Shown piece after piece: positions 49,301 through 60,443 of a stretch of DNA of 64,000 nt. This DNA comes from Hirudo medicinalis (lineage: Eukaryota; Annelida; Clitellata; Hirudinida; Hirudinidae), in the NCBI GenBank assembly GCA_011800805.1, contig MPNW01000209.1, forward strand, positions 20,392 to 84,391, in the 5' to 3' direction. The notes under the pieces are model-generated. The model searched no databases and had not been told where the DNA came from. It saw only the letters and a program-made list of their open reading frames with translations. Every line of letters begins with the position of its first letter. The first letter of the stretch is position 1. The translations under genes were made by a program, and so were the position numbers.

Positions 49301-50119
49301 TTTCAAAGTACTTGGAAAAATATGGAAGGATTGATATTGGCCTATAGTTTGTAATAATATCCTTAGAGTCAGCTTTACGCAATGGGATGACCAGTAGTGA
49401 TGTAGTGAAAGAAATGAATGAATGAATGAATGAATGAATGCAAAATTTATTGCAACATATTTTAACCATTCATGCTTACCTTTCATTTTCCACTTAAGAA
49501 TAATAATTTATTCAATTTATTTATCTCTAATTGAATTCAGGGTTCAACTGGAGATAGAGGAGACATAGGATCCATTGGTAAACCCGGTCATCAAGGGCAA
49601 CTTGGTGATTTGGGACTTCCAGGGCTTCAGGGTTTCATCGGCGAAAGAGGACCAATTGGAGTCCAAGGCGATGTAGGCCCTACGGGCCTTCAAGGGCCGA
49701 TTGGGAGCAAAGGTTTAACAGGGGTTAACGGAGCCAAAGGTGACACCGGTCTACAGGGTGAGCCTGGTTATCCGGGTCGAAACGTAACGGTGCTGCAGCC
49801 TAAAAGAATTGAAGGTGCTACTGATTAAACACAATATAATATAAAGTAAAAACCATCGCAATATTATTTATAAAGAATATGAAATTCTGTCAACAAATTA
49901 TAATATTATAATTTAGTAACATTTTGAACCCAGCCTTAACAATAGTCTACCTTTGCAGTCTCACAAGGCGATAATCTGGATCCTCTAAGGGACGATCCTT
50001 ATTTTGGCGAAGACAAAGCAGTTTGGGCACTCTTCATTTGGATGGCCATCCTCACTTTTGTTGCCCTACTGACCCTCATCTTTCTGGCGACTTCAGGGAC
50101 ATGGTTGAATAAAATGTGA
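46322..50119 (+). CDS. Membrane-anchored collagen-like protein
   Basis: Six exons, 46322-46391, 46555-46808, 47115-47379, 47559-47695, 49541-49814 and 49959-50119, join in phase to 386 residues. A signal peptide (MRMFLLELLILCFTISIQV) opens it. Residues about 24-200 form a globular, Cys-containing ectodomain I do not recognise (SSNCSMTN, NKGCIPVEKYD, GKQCFDSGS). A Thr/Pro linker (RPPTTTPPIKG) leads to 31 uninterrupted Gly-X-Y triplets, then an acidic juxtamembrane stretch and one membrane segment (ALFIWMAILTFVALLTLIFL) with a six-residue cytoplasmic end. This is a type I topology, with the collagen between the ectodomain and the membrane. The main collagen exon begins with a complete Gly codon, as in classical collagen genes. 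The intron 47696-49540 holds a LINE on the opposite strand. The last donor (49815) is weak and was chosen for phase. Confidence 0.75.
47920..49470 (-). mobile_element. Non-LTR retrotransposon (LINE) fragment in a collagen intron
   Basis: On the minus strand reverse-transcriptase blocks appear in order over several frames: NYRPISILPYFSKYFEK, VFLDLAKAFDTVNHNILLEKL, GVPQGSVLGPLLFLVNINDM, LLFADDINIFY and then FLGITIDQHLTFKPHI. A C-terminal part runs down to the stop at 48071. At least two frame breaks (near 49150-49240 and 48760-48840) show it is inactive. The 5' side ends near 49470, beside an (ATTC)n run at about 49415-49440, with no endonuclease domain. The order of blocks fits the Jockey/CR1 group. 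It is better preserved than the copy at 42780-43390, so probably younger. Confidence 0.85.
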
Positions 50120-53100
50120 CCTCCTAAGAATTCCTACTAAGTGTCTAAACCCAAATTTTCGGATTTTCTGAGAATTCTCAAAAAATCATGTGGTTGATCT
50201 AAGTAACAACTAAATTTTACTGATTAAGTTAATAATAATAATATTAATAATAATAACTAAAATAGTAAGTAATAGTAATAATAATAAGATTATTATTAAT
50301 AACTATATTATTATTGATATTATCATTGACGACAATGGATTATTGATGGCACTTATTGTTAGCCAGGCACTCAACATATAGGAAGCATCCAAGCATGACC
50401 TGCAGATTCTTAGCATTCGTAACTTAAAGAATGATACACACGACTGGCTCGTGAATGTTTGAGAATTAAAATTATCATAATTTTTTAAGCCATTATTTGA
50501 ATTATTATTCTCTGATTGAACGTCTTGGTAAGTCTCTAGTGCGCTTTGTTATGTTACAGTTTGTATTTCACGTTCCCGTGCGAGTTTTCTCATAGCTTCT
50601 CACAGTTCAGGTTGATGTATCAACATTTTGTTTGGATATTTTCAAGTCATCGAATTAAATTATTCAGAAATAATCTTTTTTTTTTTATAAATTTACATTT
50701 TGATTCAACTCATCTGTTTTGGAAATATTTTGAAATTTTATATGTCTTTGTTTATTGCTCATAACTTGCCTTGAGTAAGCAATCCATAATTCTATGTCTT
50801 GAAATATTCAATGAGACCCATGCAAACTACGACTGCCCTGTACATATAAAAATAATTATACCTAATTATGTTTGTATATTTTTATTATTATTGTTGTTGC
50901 TGTTGTTGTTATTATTTTTTTTGTCGTTGTTTGAAAGCAATAAATGGACAAAACACACGCATACCTTAAAGTGATTTGTCATCCTTTTGAGCCTTTGTCA
51001 CGTGATCTCAGGTATGCAGTTATGCAAGTGAGGTGTAAAAGTTGATTACCACCGAAACTTTAGAAGTTACCGCACAAAAAAAACTCCAAAAACAGCATCA
51101 AAATCAACGACAAAAATAACAATGAAAACAATACAAGCAAAAAAAAAACAACAACAAGGAAGGTGCATCTGCTGAGATGAATGAATGAATGAATGTTAGA
51201 CAATCTTTAGGGTGGCGTAAGTCCATCAATGGACCTCAAGGCCACCGAACAGGTGCGTCTTCAGAATCTGTTTGAAGCCTTCAAATAGTAACTGCATAAA
51301 TTAACGTGAACTTGAACGTGAACGTGAACAAATACATCTATGAATGCCACAGATTACCAATAACCTGGCAATTAAAAAGTATTATATTGTGAGACTACCT
51401 CAATTAATAAATAATTTAAAAGAATTTCTTTTTTGTTATAAACGTCATGCTACCACAAATGAATTACAATAAATAATATTACAAATTACTTTCAAAGAAA
51501 TTATGAACGTCAATTGAAATGCCCCAACCGGAAGCTAGCTCAAAGTTGGTCACGTGCAAAGGGTATTTCCGGTCCAATTTATAGGCAGGTGAAAGTCGAG
51601 GGCTTACCAGCAGGTGAGAAAAAAAAATTAAAACATGGCCTCTAGACATGTCAGAGTAACCTGCTTATTCTGCTAACAAGTGAATTGAATTTAAAATGAA
51701 TTACAGGACAAGGTCTGTCTTGAGATTCTCACGGCGCAAAAAAATAAATAATAATAATCTGTAATTAGAAATATTATTTAAAACAGAAATTGTGTGTCTG
51801 TCTGTCCCAAGAACTCCTCCCAAACGGTGAAGGTCAGCGACTTGAAATTTGCGCAAGACAATCTCTGTGCTATTCCTAGGTCAACTGTGCTATTTTCAGT
51901 TTTTAACTTTCAAGTTTTCCAACTTTCACCTTTTCCTAAACCGCTTTAAACTCGAGAGCTACTGGAAACAAGGAGCATTGTGCTCCCGCATGGTCTAATA
52001 TTTGAGACTTCGCCTCTCGCAATGGCGGTACGGGTTCGAATCCCGCTGAGGAGGCACCCTCCTAATCATCCAGTTCTTTGAGGGCGATTAACTGGCTGAA
52101 TAAAGAAGGACGTAAACTTAATTATTATAAATTAAAATGTAATGAAAAAAATTAGTTTGACTGGCGAAGCCGGTTTATAAAAGCTAGGTATTATTATAAA
52201 TTAAAGGAGATGAATTTAAAAATATGATTTATTATTATTATTGTTATTATTATGATTATTGTTATTATTATTATTATTATTATTATTGTTGTTGTTGTTG
52301 TTGTTGTTCTTGTTGTTATTATTGTTATTATTGTTATTAATCTCGGCACGGGCTGAAGCAGCCCCCTGCCGTCAGTGTTATGACGACGCGATTCCCATGG
52401 AGTTTCTCAATTTGTTGTTGTTTTTCAAAGATAATTTAATGACGAATTGAAAAAAACTTTTAAATATTGTTGCCCACAAATTAATCCTTTTCGAAATATT
52501 TTTTAATTATTTACTCAACGATTCAATTTATTCACACCAATTCCAACAAATGTCATGAATATCTGTGAAATTTGAAATGCTATCCCAGTAAATTAAAGAC
52601 GTTATCAATGATAATGATAATTGTAGATTTTAATTAATGATAAATAAATTATTAAAAATTTGTAATAAATATTTTTATAAAATTAATTATCAATTATTAT
52701 TTATTAATTCTTCAAATATTTTTCATGACTTTTTTTAAAAGTGAAACTTGAGATGAGATGAAATCAATGTATTTATCTGAATTATCACTTATTTAAAATT
52801 ATCAAATTGTTATCATGCGACTGAAAACAAGCAGGAAAAATCCAGCCCACTTAATTATGATGATGATATTATATTATAATAACGCGTAATTATAATATAG
52901 TTTTCGAATGACGTCGGAATTAAATTAAAAAATTTTAGCTCGTGATACTAACACAATATTTTTATGGCCAATTTGAGATCTTTGGGTTGGTACTCAGTGG
53001 ATACGTGCTAAGAACCCGTCACGATGCATTGAATGCGCTTAGGAGATGTTTGAAAAAACTATACTAAAACTTGACAATAGTGAGTTAAAAAGGCGAATAA

Positions 53101-54241
53101 TAATAATAATAAAATATTAATAATGATAATATTAATAATTGTATTCATCCACATAATTTATATGATGATGGGTTGACAAAGATCACGTTTATGTCAAAAA
53201 TGATTAAGTATCTAGGAAAATGGTTCCAATAAATTCGTCTCTCCGGATTAAAATAAACAAAAATAATATGTAATAACAATAATTAATATATTATTATTAA
53301 CAGTATTATTCAATACTATCAATACTTCAATATATATAATATAATGAATGTAATCATTCATCAGTATAATAAATATTACTGCTAATAAATGATTATTTAA
53401 AATTCAATCAACCGATTATTTATCAAAGCTGTTACTTTCAGTTAGCTGGACAAAACCACCACGGACAGTTGAAAAGTTCTGCCGGTTTGATGGAGCATCA
53501 GTTCAAGTGACTGGAAAGTTTGATCTTCATTAAGCAATTATCGAACTTGTGGGCGATGATGACACTTAATTTCGAGTCTAATTCCATTAGGAGGCCATTA
53601 AATCTGCCGACGTGCTGGTAGTGATTTCGAGACGATTTGATTCATAATTTAAAGGAAATGTAAATTATTTGAAAATAATCTTTCTTAGTTATCTGTTCTG
53701 ATAAAAGATATCATTACCAGTGTGGAATTCTCAATATTATAATCTTGAAATGACGCTTTTTTAAAATAAAACTTCTGTTAATTTTGCAATTTTTATTAAT
53801 TTGGTGGACAGCGTTTTGGCTTTTTATCACAATTTTTAATGATTTACGAGGGCATCACTACCATCTCAGCACCTGCTCCTCAAACAACCCACAATTCCCG
53901 CCAATAAAAGGCAGACGTTTCCAGGTAGCGGAAGTACTGCACCACGTTTAAACGCGTTTAAGCGAACTCACATCATCGGTCAAATGCTTCGCCATGTCTG
54001 AGTTTGAAGGTGAGAATTAGAATAAAAACATTCTGTTTGAAGGGAAAAAAAGAGCGAAACTCAATGTCATATGAAGGGATTAAATGGTCAAATTATGACA
54101 TTTACAATTAAGGATTTAAGATTCGTCAATTAGTTATGGAATCATTTCTGATGAAAGTTGATTAACCAACTGACTTTTCAGACTAAATCCTGTCGTCACA
54201 ACAAAATGAAGATTGCAAATTCAACTTTCAAATGAAGCAAC
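50120..54241. other. Intergenic, microsatellite-rich
   Basis: ATT-type arrays lie at about 50237-50330 and 53096-53150, a compound ATT/GTT array at about 52218-52340, and an (ATGA)n run at about 51177-51195. A SINE-like element sits at 51985-52110. The stretch 51790-51890 (CTGTCTGTCCCAAGAACTCC, then TTGAAATTTG) resembles a motif seen in dispersed repeats. No exon is recognised. Confidence 0.55.
51985..52115 (+). mobile_element. tRNA-derived SINE-like element
   Basis: A canonical B box (GGTTCGAATCC, 52033-52043) is preceded about 40 bases upstream by a weak A-box-like TGGTCTAATATTTGAG. An AT-rich tail follows (AATAAAGAAGGACG, then AATTATTATAAATT). The lack of a foldable acceptor stem argues against a working tRNA gene. 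Confidence 0.5.
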
Positions 54242-54850
54242 ATGTTTGTCATTGAAAAAAATGCTTCCCTTAAAAGCACGGAAAATAAAGATACGTGTTT
54301 AGTCCACAGGAAAATTACACCTGATGAAAACCACTCCGTCGATCAAAACAAAGACATTCCAGCCAGCAGTAAAGACCAAGAAGATGCCAACGCCATGAAA
54401 ACGGGGAATAAAACCGCTCTAGAAGTTTCCAAGGCCTCCAACGAATCCGATCACTTCGTCACCAACAAAACTCTATCCACCCATCATTCCAGTCCCAAAA
54501 TGAAGACCAACATCAGGCTCCAAGATCGTAGAACTGCCATTTTGGCCCACAAATCTTTTTCGACTTATCATTCTCGTTGTCATAGGCAACAGTCAAAGAA
54601 AGGAAGTCCTTCGAGAGAAACAAAGAGCACGAGAGAGGAACGAAGGAGGATAAGGAGGGCTACAGAGAAGTACAGAACAGCTCACGCGACCAGGGAAAGG
54701 CTGAGAGTTGAGGCATTCAATACGGCATTCTCCCACCTCAGACGTCTGCTACCAACCCTTCCTCCGGACAAAAAGTTGTCCAAGATCGAGGTCTTGAGGC
54801 TGGCCATTTGCTACATTTCCTACCTTTTCCACGTTCTCGAAACATCTTAA
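54242..54850 (+). CDS. NHLH1: NHLH/HEN-type bHLH transcription factor
   Basis: A single frame of 202 residues. The C-terminal bHLH, about residues 134-202, reads [20 protein letters not shown] in the basic region and [20 protein letters not shown] in the loop and helix 2. It is nearly identical to vertebrate NHLH1/NHLH2 (NSCL), and it ends just after YLFHVLETS as in those proteins. The N-terminal 130 residues are polar, Ser/Thr/Lys-rich and not conserved. NHLH factors bind E-boxes and act in differentiating neurons. The gene symbol stands for the family; orthology to NHLH1 or NHLH2 cannot be split from one sequence. A short ATG with a good donor at 54003 could be a 5' exon, but the next acceptor gives a stop, so 54242 is the likely start. 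Confidence 0.92.
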   Translation: MFVIEKNASLKSTENKDTCLVHRKITPDENHSVDQNKDIPASSKDQEDANAMKTGNKTALEVSKASNESDHFVTNKTLSTHHSSPKMKTNIRLQDRRTAILAHKSFSTYHSRCHRQQSKKGSPSRETKSTREERRRIRRATEKYRTAHATRERLRVEAFNTAFSHLRRLLPTLPPDKKLSKIEVLRLAICYISYLFHVLETS

Positions 54851-55439
54851 GAAAGTTCAGGAACATTGTCTGCAACCAGCCGAGTTGTTTTAATTTTGAA
54901 ACATTAATTGAAATATTTTATCTATTTGCTTTATTTTATTAAGAACATTCTTCAAATTCGCGAATCGGCGCCAAAGTTAATTGCTAAATTTGATAATGAA
55001 CGAATCATTAATTTAGTAATTCAAATATTGCTGTTATTTGTTGCTGATATTATAATATCAGGTTTTGCCCGTTTTTCAGATTATTTCGGGTTAATTATTA
55101 TATTTCTTGAAATTAGTTTTAATTTATAAATTATTGAGAAACAAAGATTGACGATGATTAAGCTTTTGAAGTGTGATTTCAACTATATTATATTTAAATT
55201 CTTAATTAAATTCGTCATCATGTGAAAATAATGTTGACTTTTTAAGTCAGTGTTTCTCTTGATCGATGAAGTGATCTCGATGTAAATTTCGCAATATTTT
55301 TATGTCACTGAGACTCTCATTAATAACCACAATTAAAACATTTCAAATAAAATTCCTTATTTGTGAAAGATTATTGAACATGTCGTTAATTAATTTATTA
55401 TTCATTTGTAATAAGTTAATGACAAGAGTAGCGTCGAGT

Positions 55440-55705
55440 CTCACCCTATCTCAGCCGAGATGGTTCAGCTGATTCACAGTCGCCAAATCCCTGACCACCT
55501 TCGTTCAAATTCTGCCTTTTCACCTATAGCAACCAGTACGTAGGTCATCCATCTGAGGCTTCTCCAATGCCTCGCCTGCTGTCTGGAACGACCTGTCCCC
55601 ATCGTTGGCTTCCAACTGATGCTCGAGTTCTTCAAGCGGTCTATCAGATCCGGGAACCAAAGCGCCTCTGATGCGTGTAAATGAACTATTATTATTATTA
55701 TTAGT
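55440..55705 (+). mobile_element. LINE 3'-end remnant with an (ATT)n tail
   Basis: On the plus strand, frames with breaks read NASPAVWNDLSPSLAS and then FFKRSIRSGNQSASDACK. This is the usual end of the Jockey/CR1-type polymerase (a W-N-x-L-P motif, then a FK-x-x-L type end). Directly after the coding remnant comes GTAAATGAACTATTATT and an ATT run, the likely tail of the element. A similar end, CAAATAAACTATTATT, occurs at about 12335-12350. Confidence 0.5.
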
Positions 55706-55984
55706 AGTAGTAATAGTGAGTGAGGTTCCCGGATATTTTCATACACCATTTTTAAAGTATTCGCAAGGGGAATATTTAATAATTAAGTTTTTATAATTCG
55801 TAATAAATGTATTAAACTGAACTAAAATATAAATCATATATATGAAAATAGACTACTCCACCAAGCTGAATTTCATGGAATGATTTCACGGACATGAAAA
55901 ATGTTTAGAAATTCTGGATCAAGTTGTGTCATTCATTTTATTTGGTTTATGTTTTATTTATAAAGCGCCTTAAGCGTGAGCGTC

Positions 55985-56110
55985 AGGGGCGCTGAGACCA
56001 TTTATATAGCGCGGGCTCCCAGGGGCTGGGTTTCGAGCACGACACGTAACGAGTGTTGCTTTTATTTTTAGTTCGCAGGAACGCTACCCTTTGAGCCAAC
56101 TTGCACCACA
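55985..56110 (-). mobile_element. SINE-like element, minus strand
   Basis: Read on the minus strand, an A-box-like TTGGCTCAAAGGGTAGCG is followed by GTGCTCGAAACCC in the B-box position, then an AT-rich end at about 55940-55965. Fragments with the same core occur at 14400-14640 and 39555-39690. Confidence 0.45.
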
Positions 56111-57632
56111 AAACTTGGTCACGCTTGGGCAACAATTGAAGATGTCGGAAATTTGTTCGAGTGTAGATCAACAGATCGTAAAATTAATTGAATTAAAAGT
56201 CATTCATCAACTTAATCATTTCATTTACTCCACCATTTACATTTGTTCTCCAATGTTTTGGAAGCAATGTGGTAACATTCTTATTGTATTACATTTCATG
56301 AATGACACAATTAAACTATAAGTCGACAAGAGCAAACGAAACATTAGAGATTAGACTATTTTCTTAAATTCGTTATTTAAGTTATTTTTATACTAACTTT
56401 CAAGAGGATCAAACCGATAAGTAATCATTATTATGCAAGCTCCTTGCCTAAAATAGATTAACCAACTCAAATGTTCATAATAATAATACCGGCTTACATT
56501 GTGAACTCATCGACTGCAACCCACTCTTACTCGACAACTAGGGAACTTAATTTAAATCAACACCTCAGATATGAAGAACTTTAATGAAAATTTCTTTCTT
56601 TGTGACATTTATTTTTAAATTTTGTGGGTGCAGCTCGTATCGCTCTTCTACACTATTCTATTTGCTTACATGTCGCTGTTGGTCATATAAGTGGTCGACA
56701 GCCCCTTGACCTTGTTTGAAATAATTGTTCAAGATGTTTAAAATATAAAAAGTTGTACTTGCAATGTGAAGATAGAAGGAGAAATATTGAAATGAAAGGC
56801 AAACACAAACTGTGTCTTTAGTCTGAAGATAAATACACACGGGCAAAGAAAGGATAAAAAAAGTGTGCAGATCTAGTCATATGAATTTATTCTTTATTCG
56901 TGTTTTACTCTTTACTAATCTGGAAAAGCTTGGTTGTTTTCAAAGAAGGGTCGGAATCGATCTGTTAGAAGGAGGAAATTTTAATAACGTCCCCTTCATT
57001 CCAGGAATGTAATGATGCGGACATTTTTTAGCTTATGGCCGCTGAAGCTCGTACAATTCTATCTCTGCTTTAAAAATACGTCAAATCTAAAAATAACAAA
57101 ATATATTTTTAAATTCGGGATTTGTTCATTTAAAAAATAACTTATTATTTTAATTTACCTCTAATATTCATCTTATTTCTAGTATGATTTATGTTGGTAT
57201 ATATAGATTCTAGTAAAAATCTTATATAAAATTGCACAAATTGAATTTACATGGTTCGTCTTAACTTAGTTTTTAGTAAAATTAACTAATTAATTAAATT
57301 TAATGCAATTAAAACATTAATAAGTTCTCTGGGTTTTTTTTTGTTTTTATACTTTTAAATTGAATTGAAAATTCATTTATTTAATTTTCACTTGTGATAT
57401 TCATAATCTTTGGAATGAAGCTCCAATAACTATTTTTAAACTTTCTTCGCTTGAACATCTTACGCCGAAATTTCCGTAGTTTCCAAAAGAATATTTAGTT
57501 ATTTTACCTCGCTTAGAATTTCTTCTGAATTCCTTACAAATAACCTCTTGACTTTCAGTTTACTACACATTTGCGAAGTTTATATCACTGACACAAAAAT
57601 TAAACTTTTTTGTTTAAGTGGAATTATCTGAT

Positions 57633-60443
57633 ATGTTTAAGGGTACGAACAGATCAGTTCTTTTAAACTATCACGTCCAAGAATTTCTTCAAAAGTTAAG
57701 ACAAGGTTCTGTAAGAGATGTCAAAAATCTCCTGGAATGCTTAGGGAACATTGAATTGGCGGTTATTTTAGAATCGGTTGAATTCTTCATAAAGAAACTT
57801 GCAGATGAAAAAGATTTCACAGTGAATGAATTGATATCCGACAGTTTCTTTATTTTGCTTCTTGGTTCTTTGGATTGGGCAAGATTGTCAGTAACTTCCA
57901 AATTATTGCGGACCATCTACAATATTTTGGCAGTGTTAAATGAGGAACAGAAACTGGCAATGGTAAGAAATGGTCTTTTTATAATACTAGCAGAGGTTCT
58001 GGCAAAAGAAAGTGAAACGGGAAAGATTATTACAGCACCACAAAATAATGGACCAACGGTTACCACTGCTCAATTTATTGCTGAATTCCTGCCAAAACTA
58101 CCTAAGACAAACTGCTATGAAGAAGTTGATAGCATAAGCATTGATATTATATTCACTGGTCAAGATTTAGCCAAGCAAAATAACTGTCTTAGAGAAGTTA
58201 TTTATATTCTTGAACTGACTTTGAAGACCACTTTTAATATCTGCCAGAAGGCCTCCTGCCTTGTTGCTCACCATTTTCTTTTGGTCAAGTTAATCTATTG
58301 GTCTAATTATTTAAATGAGTTGACAAACTTTCTGAGAATTAAAGATGTAATTGACTATTTAAAAACTCTAATGTTGTCGGAAGAACAAGACAAGGTTGTT
58401 ATCGGATTTGCTACAGTGCATGCAATGTTAACAAACCACGTTAACTCATTCTACGAATATCAACTCCATGAAACTATAAATAGAGCCCGTTTGTTTGTAA
58501 CTCCAACGGATTGGATTGAAGATGACTATGAAATATTGACTGGAGAAGATCTTCGAACCCCAAAACTACTTATTGATTGCATTAATGATCTTTCGTTCCA
58601 ATCTTTTGATAAGCAAAGAGAATTGGTTCGATCCATTCTAGAATATATTATTCCAAATTTTGGAGAGATCAATGGAAACGGACAGACAGATATAGAATTA
58701 AATTATTCTCGTCTCACCAGTTTTGTAAAAAGTATTCTTCATATTTCAGGTAATATTAAGGATTCTCGTAAAATGTTCTCAGTAGATGAAGATGCAATTA
58801 AAAATTTCGACGCAGTGGTTGCTTATGTTATGAGTTTGATGGGAGAATGTAATGCGGAGGACCTTCAGTCTCAGAAAATTCGTGATATGAAAAATGAATT
58901 CAATTCTACGAATGAAAGATATTCGACTCCGAATGACATAAACCTCTTTTCGACAAGATCAGCAGCATTTGACAGAGTTCTTGGTCCTTCGTTAAACCCG
59001 GATCAGCTGAGAAACAGTACCTTAATACAAGTTTTAAGATTGCTCTCAATATTTCATGAAGTAAATGAAAACTGGGGAGTTCTGTTCTCAAAGCACTTGA
59101 CTGACCGACTGATTAGCAGGGATTCGTTTGCTTATAAATGTTTGGCCTATAATGAGAATTTTTCCGATGAATTGCTATGCAATGTCATTGAATATCGCTT
59201 CTTGTTTCCATACGAGACTCGTGAGAAAATATTTTTAAAAAAATGCAATAGAAGATCATCCAGCGATTGGAAAGTCCATTGTAAGTCAAAATTTCGCATC
59301 TCAAGAAATAACATCGTTAATGATTTTGCCAAGTTTTTATTGAGTGACAATATTCATACAAAGTATTTTGAATTCTCATTCGTTGGTGAACCAAGCACGG
59401 GAAAGGGTCCAGCTGTTGAGTTTTATTCCGAATTTTCTCGAAATTGTCAGCGCCACGAATTGGATCTTTGGATTGGTGATCCCATTGATGATTCAAATGG
59501 ATTTATATATGTCGATTCACCGTCTGGATTGTATCCTAAGCCGAGATTGTCATTGCAGCCGCATTCTGCTTTGCAATTGAAAGCGATTGGACGGGTGATT
59601 GCCAGATGTATAAGAGATGGTAAAGAAATTGACTTCAATTTCAGTAAGGCTTTCTTCAAGCATCTTTTCGGTGCTCCAGCAATAAGTCCCGATGTGACGT
59701 TATCGGATTTGAAAGACGTCATGCCACATGTCTTTGCATTCGTTGTAAAACTCTTAGACATATTGAACAAGAGGTTGGACATTGAAAAAGATGAATCACT
59801 TTCACTCGAAGAACGCAGAAAGGCAATATCGGATATCAATTTTGATGGATCTTCCTTTGAAGATCTCTGCATAAACTTTACGATCCCAGGGTTTCCTGAA
59901 ATCGAAATGAAGGAAGGAGGTAAAGAAATCTTTTTATCAATTGAAAATGCCGAAGAATATTTGAAACTCCTTCTTTGGTGCGTATTGTACAAAGGACCTC
60001 AGATTTATGTTAATGCCATAATCAAAGGGTTTGATAGCATGCTTCCGGTAAACAGTTTCAAAATATTGTATGTGGAAGAAATTGAATATCTATTGTGTGG
60101 CGAGAAAGATGAGAAATGGACCGTAGATTACTTGAGAGACAATTTTAAATATTCTGAATACTCTCCGGTCATCAAATTCTTGTTTGAATTTCTCGTTTCA
60201 TCGTCAGCCAGCACACGGAAAAAGTTTTTGCAGTTTGTCACTGGCTCTAACACAATGCCACGTGGTAGCCTGAAATATGTAACTCCAAAGATATCCATTT
60301 TTGCTAAATCTAGTAGCCTTGGTTTTCCTTCTGCACATTCTTGTCATCACAAGTTAATAATTCCAAATTATAACTCCAAAGAAGACCTCGAGGAAAAATT
60401 TCTTCTTTCATTTAGGTATGGATTCCCATATGGCATTCCATGA
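57633..60443 (+). CDS. Intronless TRIP12/UFD4-like HECT E3 ubiquitin ligase
   Basis: One uninterrupted frame of 936 residues from the ATG at 57633. The last 370 residues form a HECT domain: FSFVGEPSTGKGPAVEFYSE, LKAIGRVIARCIRD, FTIPGFPEIEMKEGGKEI, FLFEFLVSS, FLQFVTGSNTMPRGSL and, 33 residues from the end, the catalytic Cys (residue 904) in HSCHHKLIIPNY. A TRIP12-type segment (FPYETREKIFL) precedes it. This pattern is closest to TRIP12, a ligase of N-degron and ubiquitin-fusion-degradation substrates. TRIP12 is about 2000 residues; the 560 residues before the HECT here are helical but diverged, and the WWE domain was not seen. The usual TCxN around the Cys is SCxH. All neighbouring long genes have introns, so this is most likely a retroposed copy that kept an open frame. 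AATAAA lies at 60562-60567. Confidence 0.88.
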   Translation: MFKGTNRSVLLNYHVQEFLQKLRQGSVRDVKNLLECLGNIELAVILESVEFFIKKLADEKDFTVNELISDSFFILLLGSLDWARLSVTSKLLRTIYNILAVLNEEQKLAMVRNGLFIILAEVLAKESETGKIITAPQNNGPTVTTAQFIAEFLPKLPKTNCYEEVDSISIDIIFTGQDLAKQNNCLREVIYILELTLKTTFNICQKASCLVAHHFLLVKLIYWSNYLNELTNFLRIKDVIDYLKTLMLSEEQDKVVIGFATVHAMLTNHVNSFYEYQLHETINRARLFVTPTDWIEDDYEILTGEDLRTPKLLIDCINDLSFQSFDKQRELVRSILEYIIPNFGEINGNGQTDIELNYSRLTSFVKSILHISGNIKDSRKMFSVDEDAIKNFDAVVAYVMSLMGECNAEDLQSQKIRDMKNEFNSTNERYSTPNDINLFSTRSAAFDRVLGPSLNPDQLRNSTLIQVLRLLSIFHEVNENWGVLFSKHLTDRLISRDSFAYKCLAYNENFSDELLCNVIEYRFLFPYETREKIFLKKCNRRSSSDWKVHCKSKFRISRNNIVNDFAKFLLSDNIHTKYFEFSFVGEPSTGKGPAVEFYSEFSRNCQRHELDLWIGDPIDDSNGFIYVDSPSGLYPKPRLSLQPHSALQLKAIGRVIARCIRDGKEIDFNFSKAFFKHLFGAPAISPDVTLSDLKDVMPHVFAFVVKLLDILNKRLDIEKDESLSLEERRKAISDINFDGSSFEDLCINFTIPGFPEIEMKEGGKEIFLSIENAEEYLKLLLWCVLYKGPQIYVNAIIKGFDSMLPVNSFKILYVEEIEYLLCGEKDEKWTVDYLRDNFKYSEYSPVIKFLFEFLVSSSASTRKKFLQFVTGSNTMPRGSLKYVTPKISIFAKSSSLGFPSAHSCHHKLIIPNYNSKEDLEEKFLLSFRYGFPYGIP

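Larger units (their letters stand above)
54851..57632. other. 3' flank, decayed repeats and intergenic
   Basis: After the NHLH gene the sequence is AT-rich. A LINE 3' end (55440-55705) and a SINE-like element (55985-56110) are the only features. The promoter of the HECT gene should lie near 57100-57630. Confidence 0.6.

Noticed and set aside
52033..52043. A tRNA gene at the GGTTCGAATCC box
   Set aside because: No acceptor stem or anticodon arm could be folded, and an AT-rich tail follows, as in SINEs.
55474..55749. A 91-residue minus-strand protein with a hydrophobic stretch
   Set aside because: The hydrophobic part is an ATT array and the rest is the reverse of a LINE 3' end.
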